Below are positions 1 to 6,133 of a stretch of DNA of 11,008 nt, in pieces. The stretch is from Candidatus Uhrbacteria bacterium. Lineage in GTDB: Bacteria; Patescibacteriota; Patescibacteriia; 2-12-FULL-60-25. The stretch lies in the NCBI GenBank assembly GCA_014728435.1, contig WJLP01000085.1:1-11008 (forward strand). Reading direction: 5' to 3'. The position numbers and the translations under genes were made by a program. Within the stretch, counting starts at the first letter, position 1, and the number at the start of each line of letters is the position of its first letter. The notes beneath the pieces are model-generated. The model made no database searches, was not told where the DNA came from, and was given only the letters and a program-made list of their open reading frames with translations.

Positions 1-23
1 GTATTTATCAGACATAAAATCAG

Positions 24-38
24 ATTCGTAATTCGCGC
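24..38 (-). repeat. 15-bp inverted repeat, left copy (pairs with 1199-1213)
   Basis: ATTCGTAATTCGCGC here is the exact reverse complement of 1199-1213, so identical 15-bp sequences in opposite orientation bracket pheS. The right copy belongs to a small ACGAATT heptad array. Known role: none that I recognise. Confidence 0.7.
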
Positions 39-45
39 ATACTCG

Positions 46-101
46 TCCCGCATCAAGGATTAAATATTTATTGTGTGCGGGATCCCGCCAAAGGCGGTGA
101 T
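46..101 (+). repeat. Double-hairpin GC-rich repeat, copy 1
   Basis: There are two adjacent dyads. The outer one pairs TCCCGCA (46-52) with TGCGGGA (76-82) around an AT-rich 23-nt loop. The second pairs CCGCC (85-89) with GGCGG (93-97) around AAA. A perfect palindrome, CGGGATCCCG (78-87), lies at the junction. A 24-bp stretch (78-101) is identical at 5455-5478, and a related copy lies inverted at 6171-6225. This copy is 3' of pheS and could act as its terminator, but no T-run follows the stem on the minus strand. Confidence 0.7.
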
Positions 102-112
102 AATTCGTACAG

Positions 113-1177
113 TTAAAACTGTTTCAAGAATCTCACATCATTTTGATACAAAATCCTGATATCATCCAACTGCGTACCTTCTTTCATCATTGCAACCCTT
201 TCTATCCCCCAGCCAAAAGCTAAACCTGAGTATTTCTTAGGGTCAACACCAGATGCAATCAAAACGTTTGGATGCACCATTCCCGCGCCGCCAATCTCCA
301 ACCAACCCTGCTTGCAAACTTTACACTTCTTGCCGTCTACCTTGCCTGTAGCTCCGCAAACTCCGCAGGATATATCGACTTCAAACGAAGGCTCGGTAAA
401 TCTAAAATGATGCGGGCGAATACGCGATACTCTGCCCGGCCCAAAAAACTCACGAGCAAAATAATCCAAGATACCGCGCAAATGCGTGAGGTTTACTCCT
501 TTATCTACATACAAACCCTCAAACTGATGGAACATCGGCGCGTGCGTAGCGTCAGACTGCCTTCGATAGCATTTTGCGATATTTAACATCCTCACCGGGA
601 ATTCACCTCGTTCCAACTCATGTGCCTGCGCATTAGATGTATGCGGAGTAAGCACCATCCTCCCTTCTTTCTTCTTGGAAGATTGCACCGCATCCATAAA
701 AAAGGTCTCCCAGTCATCACGCGCCGGATGGTCAGGCGGCATGTTTAAAGATTCAAACGCATACCAATCCCAATCAACTTCAGGATAACGGGTCCTGTAA
801 AACCCAATCCTCTCAAAAATATTTGTAATTTCACGAATAGCTTGTGTTACAAGATGCAGATGCCCTTCTGGCGGACGGCTCCCCGGCTCAGTCATATCAG
901 CCCTCTCCGCTTCCGCCAAAGCTTCGAATTTGCTGGATGCAAGCTCGGTTCTCCGCCTTGCCAGCAACTCCAAACCCGCCTGCTTAACCTCGTTTGCCAT
1001 CGCGCCCAAAACCGGCCTCTCTTCTTTAGAGACATTAGCTAAGCCCTTAAGCAGAGCCGTAAGCTCCCCTTTGCGCCCCAGATACTTAATCTCCATTTCA
1101 TCCAAACTCTCGAGCGTCTCCGCCGATTTAATATCCTCCGACATTGTAAGCCTCAAAGCTTCTAACTGATCTTTCAT
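113..1177 (-). CDS. pheS: Phenylalanine--tRNA ligase alpha subunit
   Basis: This is the catalytic subunit of the class II phenylalanyl-tRNA synthetase, which activates Phe with ATP and charges tRNA-Phe in the cytoplasm as an alpha2-beta2 complex with PheT. At 354 residues it has the usual family length. An N-terminal helical coiled-coil arm (about 1-90, with KYLGRKGELT near 31-40) precedes the class II core: TPHTSNAQAHEL (178-188), the motif 2 region VRMLNIAKCYRRQSDATHAP (195-214) followed by FHQFEGL, and motif 3 GLAFGWGIERVAM (318-330), ending RILYQNDVRFLKQF. Four cysteines in two CxxC pairs (271/274 and 285/288) look like a zinc knuckle before the GWLEIGGAGMVHPNVL segment. ATG at 1177 is the natural start and matches the family N-terminus; no Shine-Dalgarno precedes it. 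pheT is not in the window and may lie beyond the left edge. Confidence 0.97.
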   Translation of the reverse strand: MKDQLEALRLTMSEDIKSAETLESLDEMEIKYLGRKGELTALLKGLANVSKEERPVLGAMANEVKQAGLELLARRRTELASSKFEALAEAERADMTEPGSRPPEGHLHLVTQAIREITNIFERIGFYRTRYPEVDWDWYAFESLNMPPDHPARDDWETFFMDAVQSSKKKEGRMVLTPHTSNAQAHELERGEFPVRMLNIAKCYRRQSDATHAPMFHQFEGLYVDKGVNLTHLRGILDYFAREFFGPGRVSRIRPHHFRFTEPSFEVDISCGVCGATGKVDGKKCKVCKQGWLEIGGAGMVHPNVLIASGVDPKKYSGLAFGWGIERVAMMKEGTQLDDIRILYQNDVRFLKQF

Positions 1178-1183
1178 AAAACT

Positions 1184-1214
1184 ACGAATTACGAATTTGC
1201 GCGAATTACGAATT
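1184..1214. repeat. ACGAATT heptad repeats upstream of pheS
   Basis: ACGAATT occurs at 1184-1190, 1191-1197 and 1208-1214, with the variant TGCGCGAATT between them. On the minus strand this is the presumed pheS leader, directly before its ATG. The 1199-1213 part is the inverted mate of 24-38 on the other side of the gene. Confidence 0.7.
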
Positions 1215-1220
1215 AGTTAG

Positions 1221-1231
1221 CTTATAGCACA
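1221..1231 (-). promoter_or_regulatory. Possible extended -10 promoter for pheS
   Basis: On the minus strand this reads TGTGCTATAAG, an extended -10 with TATAAG as hexamer. It lies about 45 nt before the pheS ATG and one base beyond the stop codon of the preceding gene. No convincing -35 is found at 16-18 nt spacing. If used, the leader would consist of the ACGAATT repeats. This is inference from motif only. Confidence 0.35.
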
Positions 1232-1651
1232 TTAATCCAACGGCCCGCCCTCCATAAGAATAGCAAAAATACTTAACAAGATTATTAGCAACAGAATAAC
1301 AAGATAAGGGACAATGGCAATAGCTATACTCAATGCGGTAATAAACCCAAATAAATCTTCCACTTTATTCTCCTTATTTTGAAGTTTTTTAATATAAGAA
1401 CCATTTTGAATTGCTTTTATGCCTCCATCCTTATACCACACTAATCCGAACGACCAAGCAAAAAACTGAATGAAGGAAAAAATAGTTAAACCTAAAATCC
1501 AAAAAGTAGAAAATAATATAATAGGAGGAACTAAAAGATGAACAACTCCCGTTATACACAGCAACAAAGGTCCCAATAAAACCAAAAACATTCTCGAAGA
1601 CCTCGAGAGGCGCCCATATTTATTTGTATCTTCCTCTATTTGATATTTCAT
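1232..1651 (-). CDS. Small hypothetical membrane protein
   Basis: I do not recognise this protein of about 139 residues. It has a short charged N-terminus (KYQIEEDTNKYGRLSRSSR), a hydrophobic stretch at about 21-41, a second at about 44-66, a polar segment with several Lys and Asn (about 72-100), and a long C-terminal hydrophobic region (about 102-133) that could be one or two helices. It is therefore an integral membrane protein with three or four spans. Upstream in-frame codons reach TTG at 1669, but those codons fall inside the palindromic repeat at 1661-1736, so ATG at 1651 is the more economical start; ATG at 1666 is possible. The gene is clearly more AT-rich than pheS or rseP, with many AAA, ATA and TTA codons, and is bracketed by repeats. 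It lies between rseP and pheS on the same strand and may be co-transcribed. Function unknown. Confidence 0.7.
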   Translation of the reverse strand: MKYQIEEDTNKYGRLSRSSRMFLVLLGPLLLCITGVVHLLVPPIILFSTFWILGLTIFSFIQFFAWSFGLVWYKDGGIKAIQNGSYIKKLQNKENKVEDLFGFITALSIAIAIVPYLVILLLIILLSIFAILMEGGPLD

Positions 1652-1660
1652 ATATTTAAC

Positions 1661-1736
1661 GTTCATCAAGTTTAAAGATTAAAGTTCATCAAGAGTCAAC
1701 TTAGCTAACTCGTGATAAACTTTAATCTTTATGAAC
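1661..1736. repeat. Heptad palindrome, copy 1
   Basis: This is an imperfect long hairpin. The left arm is GTTCAT (1661-1666), a 7-nt bulge (1667-1673) and 23 nt (1674-1696). The right arm (1708-1736) pairs with the 6 + 23 nt with two mismatches around an 11-nt loop. The left arm reads as 7-nt units (AAGTTTA, AAGATTA, AAGTTCA). Related copies lie at 7268-7340 and 9855-9953. It fills the spacer between rseP and the small membrane protein. Confidence 0.75.
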
Positions 1737-1747
1737 TTTTTACTATC

Positions 1748-2908
1748 TTACATCCCTATTAAATTCTTAAGCCCTCCCCAAATTACTCCACCATACTTAC
1801 CCAAATCTCTAAGTGTCACCAACAATATTAAAATTATCAGCGCCAAAAACGCGATCTGGTGAATCATAGCCTCCAATTTTGGTCTAAGAGCCTTACGCCT
1901 GACTTTTTCGATTAACAAAAAGATTACTCTTCCGCCATCCAAAGCCGGGATCGGCAAAAAGTTAATTATCGCCAGATTGATAGAAAGAATGGCGGCAAAC
2001 TGTAAAAGCGGCACAATACCCTGCTTGGCAAACTGACCCGTTAAAACCGCGATCCCGACCGGCCCGGCCACATCCTCGCTTACTCCGTTGAAAGTTACAA
2101 TATCCTTAATAATGCCCGCGAAAGCCACCAAAATCAATTTAGTGTAATTATAGGTGGAGATTCCTGCCTGATAAATCGCCTGATACCAAGCGAATTTAAC
2201 CACTCCCACATCAGCCATGGCCACGCCGATTCCCGCTTTTTCAATCTCCTCAATATATTCAGGATCCAAATCAAAAACCAATTCCTGCTCGTCACGTTTA
2301 ACCTTAATCTCAAACTCATCATCTCCTTGCGCGCCGATCAGATCAATAGCCTGATTGTAATCACTCGGTTGCTCTCCGGCGATACTTAAAACTTGGTCAC
2401 CGGCCTCCAAACCCGCCTCATCGGCAGGCTGACCCTCCAGCAGATGCGTAATTGTTACAGCCCTGTCTTCTACCACCGCTCCCGCCGGAACATCCTCCAG
2501 CATGGCCGGAGCTCCAATCATGAAAATCGCCGCAAACAAAATAAAAGCTAAAAACCAATTCATTGCCACTCCGGCCGCGAGAATTATCACCCTCTTCCAA
2601 ATAGCTACATTTTGAAACGAATCCGGATCACTTGCTCCGCCATCCGGTGTTTCGCCTTTAATCCGAACAAAACCGCCCAAAGGCAACCAATTTAACGACC
2701 AAATCGTATTTTTATACTCTTTTTCGTCCTTACGACCCACATATTTCCACTTTCCATCCTCGCGCACGAAACCAAAAATCCGAGGCGGAAAACCGGCACC
2801 TAACTCTTCGGCCTTGACTCCAAAAAGCCTGGCCGCAAAAAAGTGCCCGGCCTCATGGATCAATACCAAAACCGAAAGCACTAGTAAAAAAATGATAAAC
2901 ACAGTCAT
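1748..2908 (-). CDS. rseP: RIP/site-2 protease, M50 family (RseP-like)
   Basis: This membrane-embedded zinc metalloprotease cuts transmembrane substrates within the bilayer. Family members release membrane-tethered anti-sigma factors or clear signal-peptide remnants; the substrate here cannot be read from the sequence. It has 386 residues. The HEAGH zinc/catalytic motif (18-22) lies in the first membrane segment. It is followed by the LPLGGFVRIKGE loop (about 76-86), a second hydrophobic segment (about 106-132), a single PDZ-like domain (about 150-215, with the stretch AGLEAGDQVLSIAGEQ), and the C-terminal membrane segments carrying NFLPIPALDGG (316-326), which supplies the third ligand Asp. 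All catalytic motifs are intact. ATG at 2908 places the HExxH in the first helix, as in the family; only a weak AGGGG lies just upstream. A one-PDZ architecture is the form usual outside the gamma-proteobacteria. It lies downstream of murI across an 88-bp spacer with a hairpin. Confidence 0.95.
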   Translation of the reverse strand: MTVFIIFLLVLSVLVLIHEAGHFFAARLFGVKAEELGAGFPPRIFGFVREDGKWKYVGRKDEKEYKNTIWSLNWLPLGGFVRIKGETPDGGASDPDSFQNVAIWKRVIILAAGVAMNWFLAFILFAAIFMIGAPAMLEDVPAGAVVEDRAVTITHLLEGQPADEAGLEAGDQVLSIAGEQPSDYNQAIDLIGAQGDDEFEIKVKRDEQELVFDLDPEYIEEIEKAGIGVAMADVGVVKFAWYQAIYQAGISTYNYTKLILVAFAGIIKDIVTFNGVSEDVAGPVGIAVLTGQFAKQGIVPLLQFAAILSINLAIINFLPIPALDGGRVIFLLIEKVRRKALRPKLEAMIHQIAFLALIILILLVTLRDLGKYGGVIWGGLKNLIGM

Positions 2909-2950
2909 GCCCCTAATCTTACTTAAAAATCTGATTTTTGTATAGTCTGT

Positions 2951-2998
2951 AACACAAATTGCCCTCTCTTAATTTACGAGAGGGGTAGGGGGTGTGTT
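2951..2998. terminator. Hairpin between murI and rseP, nested inverted repeat
   Basis: CCCTCTC (2962-2968) pairs perfectly with GAGAGGG (2978-2984) around a 9-nt AT-rich loop. An outer AACACA (2951-2956) mirrors TGTGTT (2993-2998), overlapping the murI stop codon. On the minus strand the stem is followed by CAATTTGTG, not a true T-run, so it would be at best a weak intrinsic terminator. It may equally be a processing or interspersed repeat element. Confidence 0.4.
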
Positions 2999-3770
2999 AT
3001 AGCACGGCTTTCTCCGCCCTTATCTCTTTCTTGAGCCACTTCGAAGCCAACTTATCCAAATGATCCGAAGTATCAGTAAAAGCTATAACTTGCTTTGGCG
3101 CCTCACTAACTTTAAATAAATCCGGATTCATTTTCTGAGCTTTATCAACCACAGCCTCTGCCGAATTAATCACTTTTACTTTTTTACCCATAAACCTCTC
3201 AATCAAAGGCTGTAAAAAGGGATAGTGCGTACAACCTAAAATAAGCGACTCAACATTCTTCTGCCTTAATGGCATCAAATATCTCCTCACCATCATCTTT
3301 GTAACCTGATCTTGAAACATCCCCTCTTCAACGAGTGGGACAAAAAGCGGGCAAGCTTTTTGTAAAACTTTAAGCTTTGGATTCAACTCCTTTACAACCT
3401 CCTCATAAATCCCCGACCCAACAGTCGCCCTAGTCCCCACAACTCCCACTGACTTTTTACTATCCGCGACGGCAAGCTCCGCGGCCGGCTTAATCACTCC
3501 CAAAAACGGCGTATCCGGATATTTAGCGCGAAGTGTATCCATAGCGAGCGAACTCGCCGTATTGCACGCGACAATAACCAGCTTCGCTCCGCGATCTATC
3601 ACAAACTTAGCATTCTCCACTGCATACCTCTCCACCGTCTCTTTACTCTTATTCCCATAAGGATACCTGGCAGTATCACCAAGATAAACAAAATCAACCC
3701 CCGGATACTTCCTCACAAGCTCCTTTACTACAGTCAACCCCCCAACCCCAGAATCAAATAAACCAATCAT
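2997..3770 (-). CDS. murI: Glutamate racemase
   Basis: This cofactor-independent racemase converts L-glutamate to D-glutamate for the peptidoglycan stem peptide, in the cytoplasm. The 257-residue length is typical. The N-terminus IGLFDSGVGGLTV (2-14) carries the Asp6-Ser7 pair. The two catalytic cysteines are Cys69 in ACNTAS and Cys180 in LGCTHYP, each in its expected context, and DTARYPYGNKS (32-42) is the family substrate-loop signature. ATG at 3770 puts the DSG motif at its usual distance from the N-terminus; no Shine-Dalgarno is visible. The start is 30 bp after the phosphomannomutase stop on the same strand, with a perfect hairpin at the junction, so the two are probably linked transcriptionally. 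Its presence implies that the organism makes its own D-Glu and a peptidoglycan wall. Confidence 0.96.
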   Translation of the reverse strand: MIGLFDSGVGGLTVVKELVRKYPGVDFVYLGDTARYPYGNKSKETVERYAVENAKFVIDRGAKLVIVACNTASSLAMDTLRAKYPDTPFLGVIKPAAELAVADSKKSVGVVGTRATVGSGIYEEVVKELNPKLKVLQKACPLFVPLVEEGMFQDQVTKMMVRRYLMPLRQKNVESLILGCTHYPFLQPLIERFMGKKVKVINSAEAVVDKAQKMNPDLFKVSEAPKQVIAFTDTSDHLDKLASKWLKKEIRAEKAVL

Positions 3771-3786
3771 AACTTATTAAACAATC

Positions 3787-3807
3787 ATCCTGAACTTGTT
3801 TCAGGAT
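3787..3807. repeat. Perfect 8-bp hairpin over the phosphomannomutase stop codon
   Basis: ATCCTGAA (3787-3794) and TTCAGGAT (3800-3807) form a perfect stem around CTTGT. The TGA stop of the phosphomannomutase (3803-3801) lies in the stem. The minus-strand continuation GATTGTTTAATAAG is only mildly T-rich. Similar CATCCTGAACTTGTTTCAGGATC-type hairpins are common interspersed sequences in bacterial genomes. It may act as a weak terminator or as an RNA-stability element before murI. Confidence 0.5.
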
Positions 3808-4169
3808 CTAATAGAATTAGACAGTTCCTCCAGCTTTTGTTTCATGAGCTCCTCGGTAGTCGCCTCCAGATTCAACCGTATCACCGGTTCAGTATTCGAC
3901 TTACGCAAATTAAACCACCACGCATCACCTTGTTTTGGATCTCCAAACTCTAAACGCATACCATCGATATCTAGCACCTTCGTTGCATCACTTTTGTACT
4001 CATTAACAACTCTCTCAATCACCGCGTCTTTATCCTTCACCTCAAAATTAATCTCTCCCGAATGATAATATTTATGAAAAGTACTCCAATACTCGCTTAA
4101 GGTTTTAAAAGGGTTGGAAAGCTCTTTTATCAAAACCAACATCGCGTAATCCCCGCATCCATATTCCAA
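3801..4169 (-). CDS. Phosphomannomutase/phosphoglucomutase, C-terminal part (after frameshift)
   Basis: This is the continuation of the gene at 4130-5185 in another frame, not an independent gene. Homology resumes exactly at the G tract (4154-4151) with DYAMLVLIKELSNPF and runs through the rest of domain III into domain IV. The domain IV signature GDAWWFNLRKSNTEPVIRLN is complete; its RKSNTEP loop binds the substrate phosphate. The stretch has no pathogenic-looking decay: no stops and full conservation to the TGA. The in-frame TTG at 4169 overlaps the upstream frame and is unlikely to be a true start; ATG at 4142 is the only nearby ATG. With one G restored, the gene would encode about 461 residues from ATG 5185, a normal length for the family. 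Stop codon and hairpin overlap at 3787-3807; murI follows 30 bp downstream. Confidence 0.85.
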   Translation of the reverse strand: MEYGCGDYAMLVLIKELSNPFKTLSEYWSTFHKYYHSGEINFEVKDKDAVIERVVNEYKSDATKVLDIDGMRLEFGDPKQGDAWWFNLRKSNTEPVIRLNLEATTEELMKQKLEELSNSIRS

Positions 4170-5185
4170 AATTCGCGAAAATAATAATGCATGGATAATT
4201 CGCCCGCAAACACCGCGCCAACCTCACGCATCTGATTCTTTATATTCGCGTGCCCGACTTTGCAAAATACCGCTTTACCACCCGCCGACTCAATGGCATC
4301 CTTAACCGACCACGAAGACCTGACATCAAATAAAACCTTTCCTGTACCATATTTCTCCAATTCAATTCCCGCAAATAATGCCGTCAAAATATCTCCCGGA
4401 ATTTGCTCGCCCAATTCATCTACAAAACCAATCCTATCACCGTCGCCGTCAAACGCAATGCCCATTATCGCGCCTGTTTCCAATACTTTTTGCTTAAGAT
4501 CCTCCAAAGTCTCCGCTTTAATCGGATTCGCTTCATGATTGGGAAAATTGCCATCAGGTTCAAAATAAAGCCTCTCAACTTTAAGCCACGGCAACCTTTC
4601 CAAGACCCTCGGCAAAACATGCCCCGCCATTCCATTGCCCGCATCAATCACCACCTTCATCTCCGGCACATCTTCCGATAACCCAACCTTCTCAATAACA
4701 AACTCAACATAACGCTCTAAAGCATCAAAATCTTCCTGAACCTCCCCGACGCGGGACGTAGGACGTGCGACGTGCGACGATTCAAAATTATCCCGTATCT
4801 CCTCAAGTCCACTACCCAACCCCAGAGGCAACATCTCCCCTGTTACAAACTTAAACCCGTTATACTCTCCCGGATTATGGCTGGCCGTAATCATCACCCC
4901 CAAATCATACTCACCATTAGCCATTCCCATCAATATATTGAACATCGGAGTTGTACAAAGCCCGACTTTAGTTACATTCACCCCCTGCTCTTTTAGTGAC
5001 TCAATCAACGAACTTTCCAGCTTTGGTGACGTAACCCTCATATCGCGACCTATCATTACATGCTTGGGATCTCTGGCCGCAACAATTGCCCGCCCCAACG
5101 CACTCGCAAAACCGACATTAATCACCTTCGGCGACTCGCCCCTGATGTCATAGGACTTAAATACTTTATAAATCTCGTCTTTCAT
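4130..5185 (-). CDS. Phosphomannomutase/phosphoglucomutase, N-terminal part (frameshifted)
   Basis: This is an alpha-D-phosphohexomutase, which interconverts hexose 1- and 6-phosphates via a phosphoserine and supplies sugar nucleotides for envelope polysaccharides. Numbered from the upstream GTG at 5191 (two residues more than from ATG 5185), it shows FKSYDIRGESP (11-21), the phosphoserine loop TASHNP (102-107, Ser104), the metal loop DGDGDR (248-253) and the sugar-binding loop GELSMHYYF (330-338). Just after FWNMDAG the frame runs into ITRCWF and a TGA. The proper continuation is one base back, consistent with loss of one G from GGGG (plus-strand CCCC, 4151-4154). A 7-nt tandem repeat lies in the coding sequence at 4748-4779. 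The start could be GTG 5191, but ATG 5185 fits the promoter at 5193-5221 better. Mannose or glucose preference cannot be decided from the sequence. Confidence 0.93.
   Translation of the reverse strand: MKDEIYKVFKSYDIRGESPKVINVGFASALGRAIVAARDPKHVMIGRDMRVTSPKLESSLIESLKEQGVNVTKVGLCTTPMFNILMGMANGEYDLGVMITASHNPGEYNGFKFVTGEMLPLGLGSGLEEIRDNFESSHVARPTSRVGEVQEDFDALERYVEFVIEKVGLSEDVPEMKVVIDAGNGMAGHVLPRVLERLPWLKVERLYFEPDGNFPNHEANPIKAETLEDLKQKVLETGAIMGIAFDGDGDRIGFVDELGEQIPGDILTALFAGIELEKYGTGKVLFDVRSSWSVKDAIESAGGKAVFCKVGHANIKNQMREVGAVFAGELSMHYYFREFWNMDAGITRCWF
4748..4779. repeat. Heptanucleotide tandem repeat inside phosphomannomutase
   Basis: The 7-nt units are GACGCGG (4748), GACGTAG (4755), GACGTGC (4762), GACGTGC (4769) and a partial GACG (4776). 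The array encodes SSHVARPTSRVG in a variable loop between the phosphoserine domain and domain II. Because 7 is not a multiple of 3, gain or loss of a unit would break the frame; the present count keeps it open. Confidence 0.85.
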
Positions 5186-5192
5186 ATACACT

Positions 5193-5221
5193 ATTATCTC
5201 TCTTAATCAATTTTTTGTCTA
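5193..5221 (-). promoter_or_regulatory. Putative sigma-70-type promoter of phosphomannomutase
   Basis: On the minus strand, TAGACA (5221-5216; 5 of 6 to TTGACA) is separated by exactly 17 nt from GATAAT (5198-5193; 5 of 6 to TATAAT). Transcription would begin near 5186, next to ATG 5185, which suggests a leaderless or nearly leaderless mRNA and argues against GTG 5191 as start. Motif-based inference. Confidence 0.5.
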
Positions 5222-5357
5222 TATTGACACAAAATACCAATTACCAACTTACCACAAACCAAACAACCAAACCCTCCCTTAAAAATTGCTATTTTCTAAT
5301 TGCTGATTTCTAATTGTCAGCAATTGACCAAATGCAACAATTCATCTACACTTAGCG

Positions 5358-5363
5358 TATAAT
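5358..5363 (+). promoter_or_regulatory. Candidate -10 box for lemA
   Basis: A perfect TATAAT lies 143 nt before the lemA ATG. No good -35 lies at standard spacing: TTGACC at 5324-5329 is 28 nt away. If active, it gives a leader of about 135 nt that contains the double-hairpin repeat. Confidence 0.35.
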
Positions 5364-5425
5364 TTAACTAACAGATAACAAATAATAAACAATAAAGTAA
5401 ATCCCATCCGCTCGCTTTATTAATT

Positions 5426-5478
5426 ATCCCGCCTCGTTAATAATTATGTATCGACGGGATCCCGCCAAAGGCGGTGAT
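5426..5478 (+). repeat. Double-hairpin GC-rich repeat, copy 2
   Basis: ATCCCG (5426-5431) pairs with CGGGAT (5455-5460) around an AT-rich loop, followed by CCGCC (5462-5466), AAA and GGCGG (5470-5474). Positions 5455-5478 are identical to 78-101. On the plus strand the second stem is followed by a T-rich stretch ending in TTTTT shortly before the lemA start, so it has a rough terminator or attenuator shape. Confidence 0.7.
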
Positions 5479-5506
5479 TATTTATTAATTATTATTTTTA
5501 AAAAGT

Positions 5507-6133
5507 ATGACAACTTTCTGGATTCTCTTAATCGCCATCATTATTATTGGCGCTTGGCTCATTGCCGTTTATAACGGATTAATCAAAGCCAAAAATCGTA
5601 CCGAAGAAGCCTTCTCCGATATCGACGTTCAGCTCAAACGCCGCCACGACCTTATTCCAAACTTGGTCAATACGGTCAAAGGCTATGCCTCGCACGAAGC
5701 ATCTGTTTTTACGCAAGTTACCGAGGCTCGCTCGCAGGCCATGCAAGCCAAAAGCATCGATGAAAAAATCGATAGCGAAAACCAGCTTATGGGCGCGCTA
5801 AAAAGCTTATTCGCGGTTGCCGAAAACTACCCCGAACTTAAAGCTAATGAAAACTTCTTGCATCTACAGCAAGAATTAGCCGACACCGAAAACAAGATTC
5901 AAGCATCACGCCGCTTCTACAACGGCAATGTCCGCGATTTCAACACCAAATTACAAGTCTTTCCAACCAATCTGATCGCGTCAATACTTGGTTTCAGTGC
6001 TTACAAATTCTTCGAAGCCGAAGAAGAAGCTAAAGCCGTCCCTCAAGTAGACTTTAGCGCCAACCCAACTCCCCAAGCCCCGCCCGCAGAACCTGAAACC
6101 ACCGGCGAGCCAAAAGACCAGTCCGCCAGCTAA
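5507..6133 (+). CDS. lemA: LemA family protein
   Basis: This is a membrane-anchored helical-bundle protein of 208 residues. An N-terminal hydrophobic segment (about 4-23) anchors it, followed by the LemA domain. The family hallmarks are present: YNGLIKAKNRTEEAFSDIDV (22-41), RRHDLIPNLVNTVKGYASHE, and the C-terminal signature AENYPELKANENF, LQQELADTENKI and ASRRFYNGNVRDFN. A Pro/Ala-rich acidic tail (about 178-208) follows and is probably disordered. The biochemical role is not settled; LemA is very often encoded beside the HtpX protease, as here, and is presumed to work at the membrane with it. ATG at 5507 puts the anchor at the N-terminus. There is no Shine-Dalgarno: the upstream sequence is pure AT with AAAAAGT before ATG. 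Confidence 0.95.
   Translation: MTTFWILLIAIIIIGAWLIAVYNGLIKAKNRTEEAFSDIDVQLKRRHDLIPNLVNTVKGYASHEASVFTQVTEARSQAMQAKSIDEKIDSENQLMGALKSLFAVAENYPELKANENFLHLQQELADTENKIQASRRFYNGNVRDFNTKLQVFPTNLIASILGFSAYKFFEAEEEAKAVPQVDFSANPTPQAPPAEPETTGEPKDQSAS

Larger units (their letters stand above)
5192..5506. other. Divergent intergenic region between phosphomannomutase and lemA
   Basis: This 315-bp spacer contains no gene. From left to right it holds the minus-strand promoter (5193-5221), an ACCAATT-type 7-nt period array (5236-5273), and two 14-nt repeats ATTGCTATTTTCTA and ATTGCTGATTTCTA (5285-5312). A perfect 9-bp hairpin follows, AATTGCTGA (5298-5306) with TCAGCAATT (5317-5325), then a plus-strand TATAAT (5358-5363), the second double-hairpin repeat (5426-5478) and an AT-rich run up to the lemA ATG. 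Confidence 0.7.

Noticed and set aside
271..1000. Four-cysteine insert in PheS as a possible novelty
   Set aside because: Cysteine-pair versions of this PheS loop are, to my knowledge, found in many bacteria, so it is noted in the gene entry only.
3796..4065. 89-residue plus-strand open frame
   Set aside because: Opposite strand of the conserved C-terminal domain of phosphomannomutase.
4130..4169. Recoded TGA (glycine code of some Patescibacteria) as explanation for the phosphomannomutase break
   Set aside because: Reading TGA as Gly in the first frame gives no homology after MDAG; the homologous sequence is in another frame. TGA also terminates the same gene at 3801.
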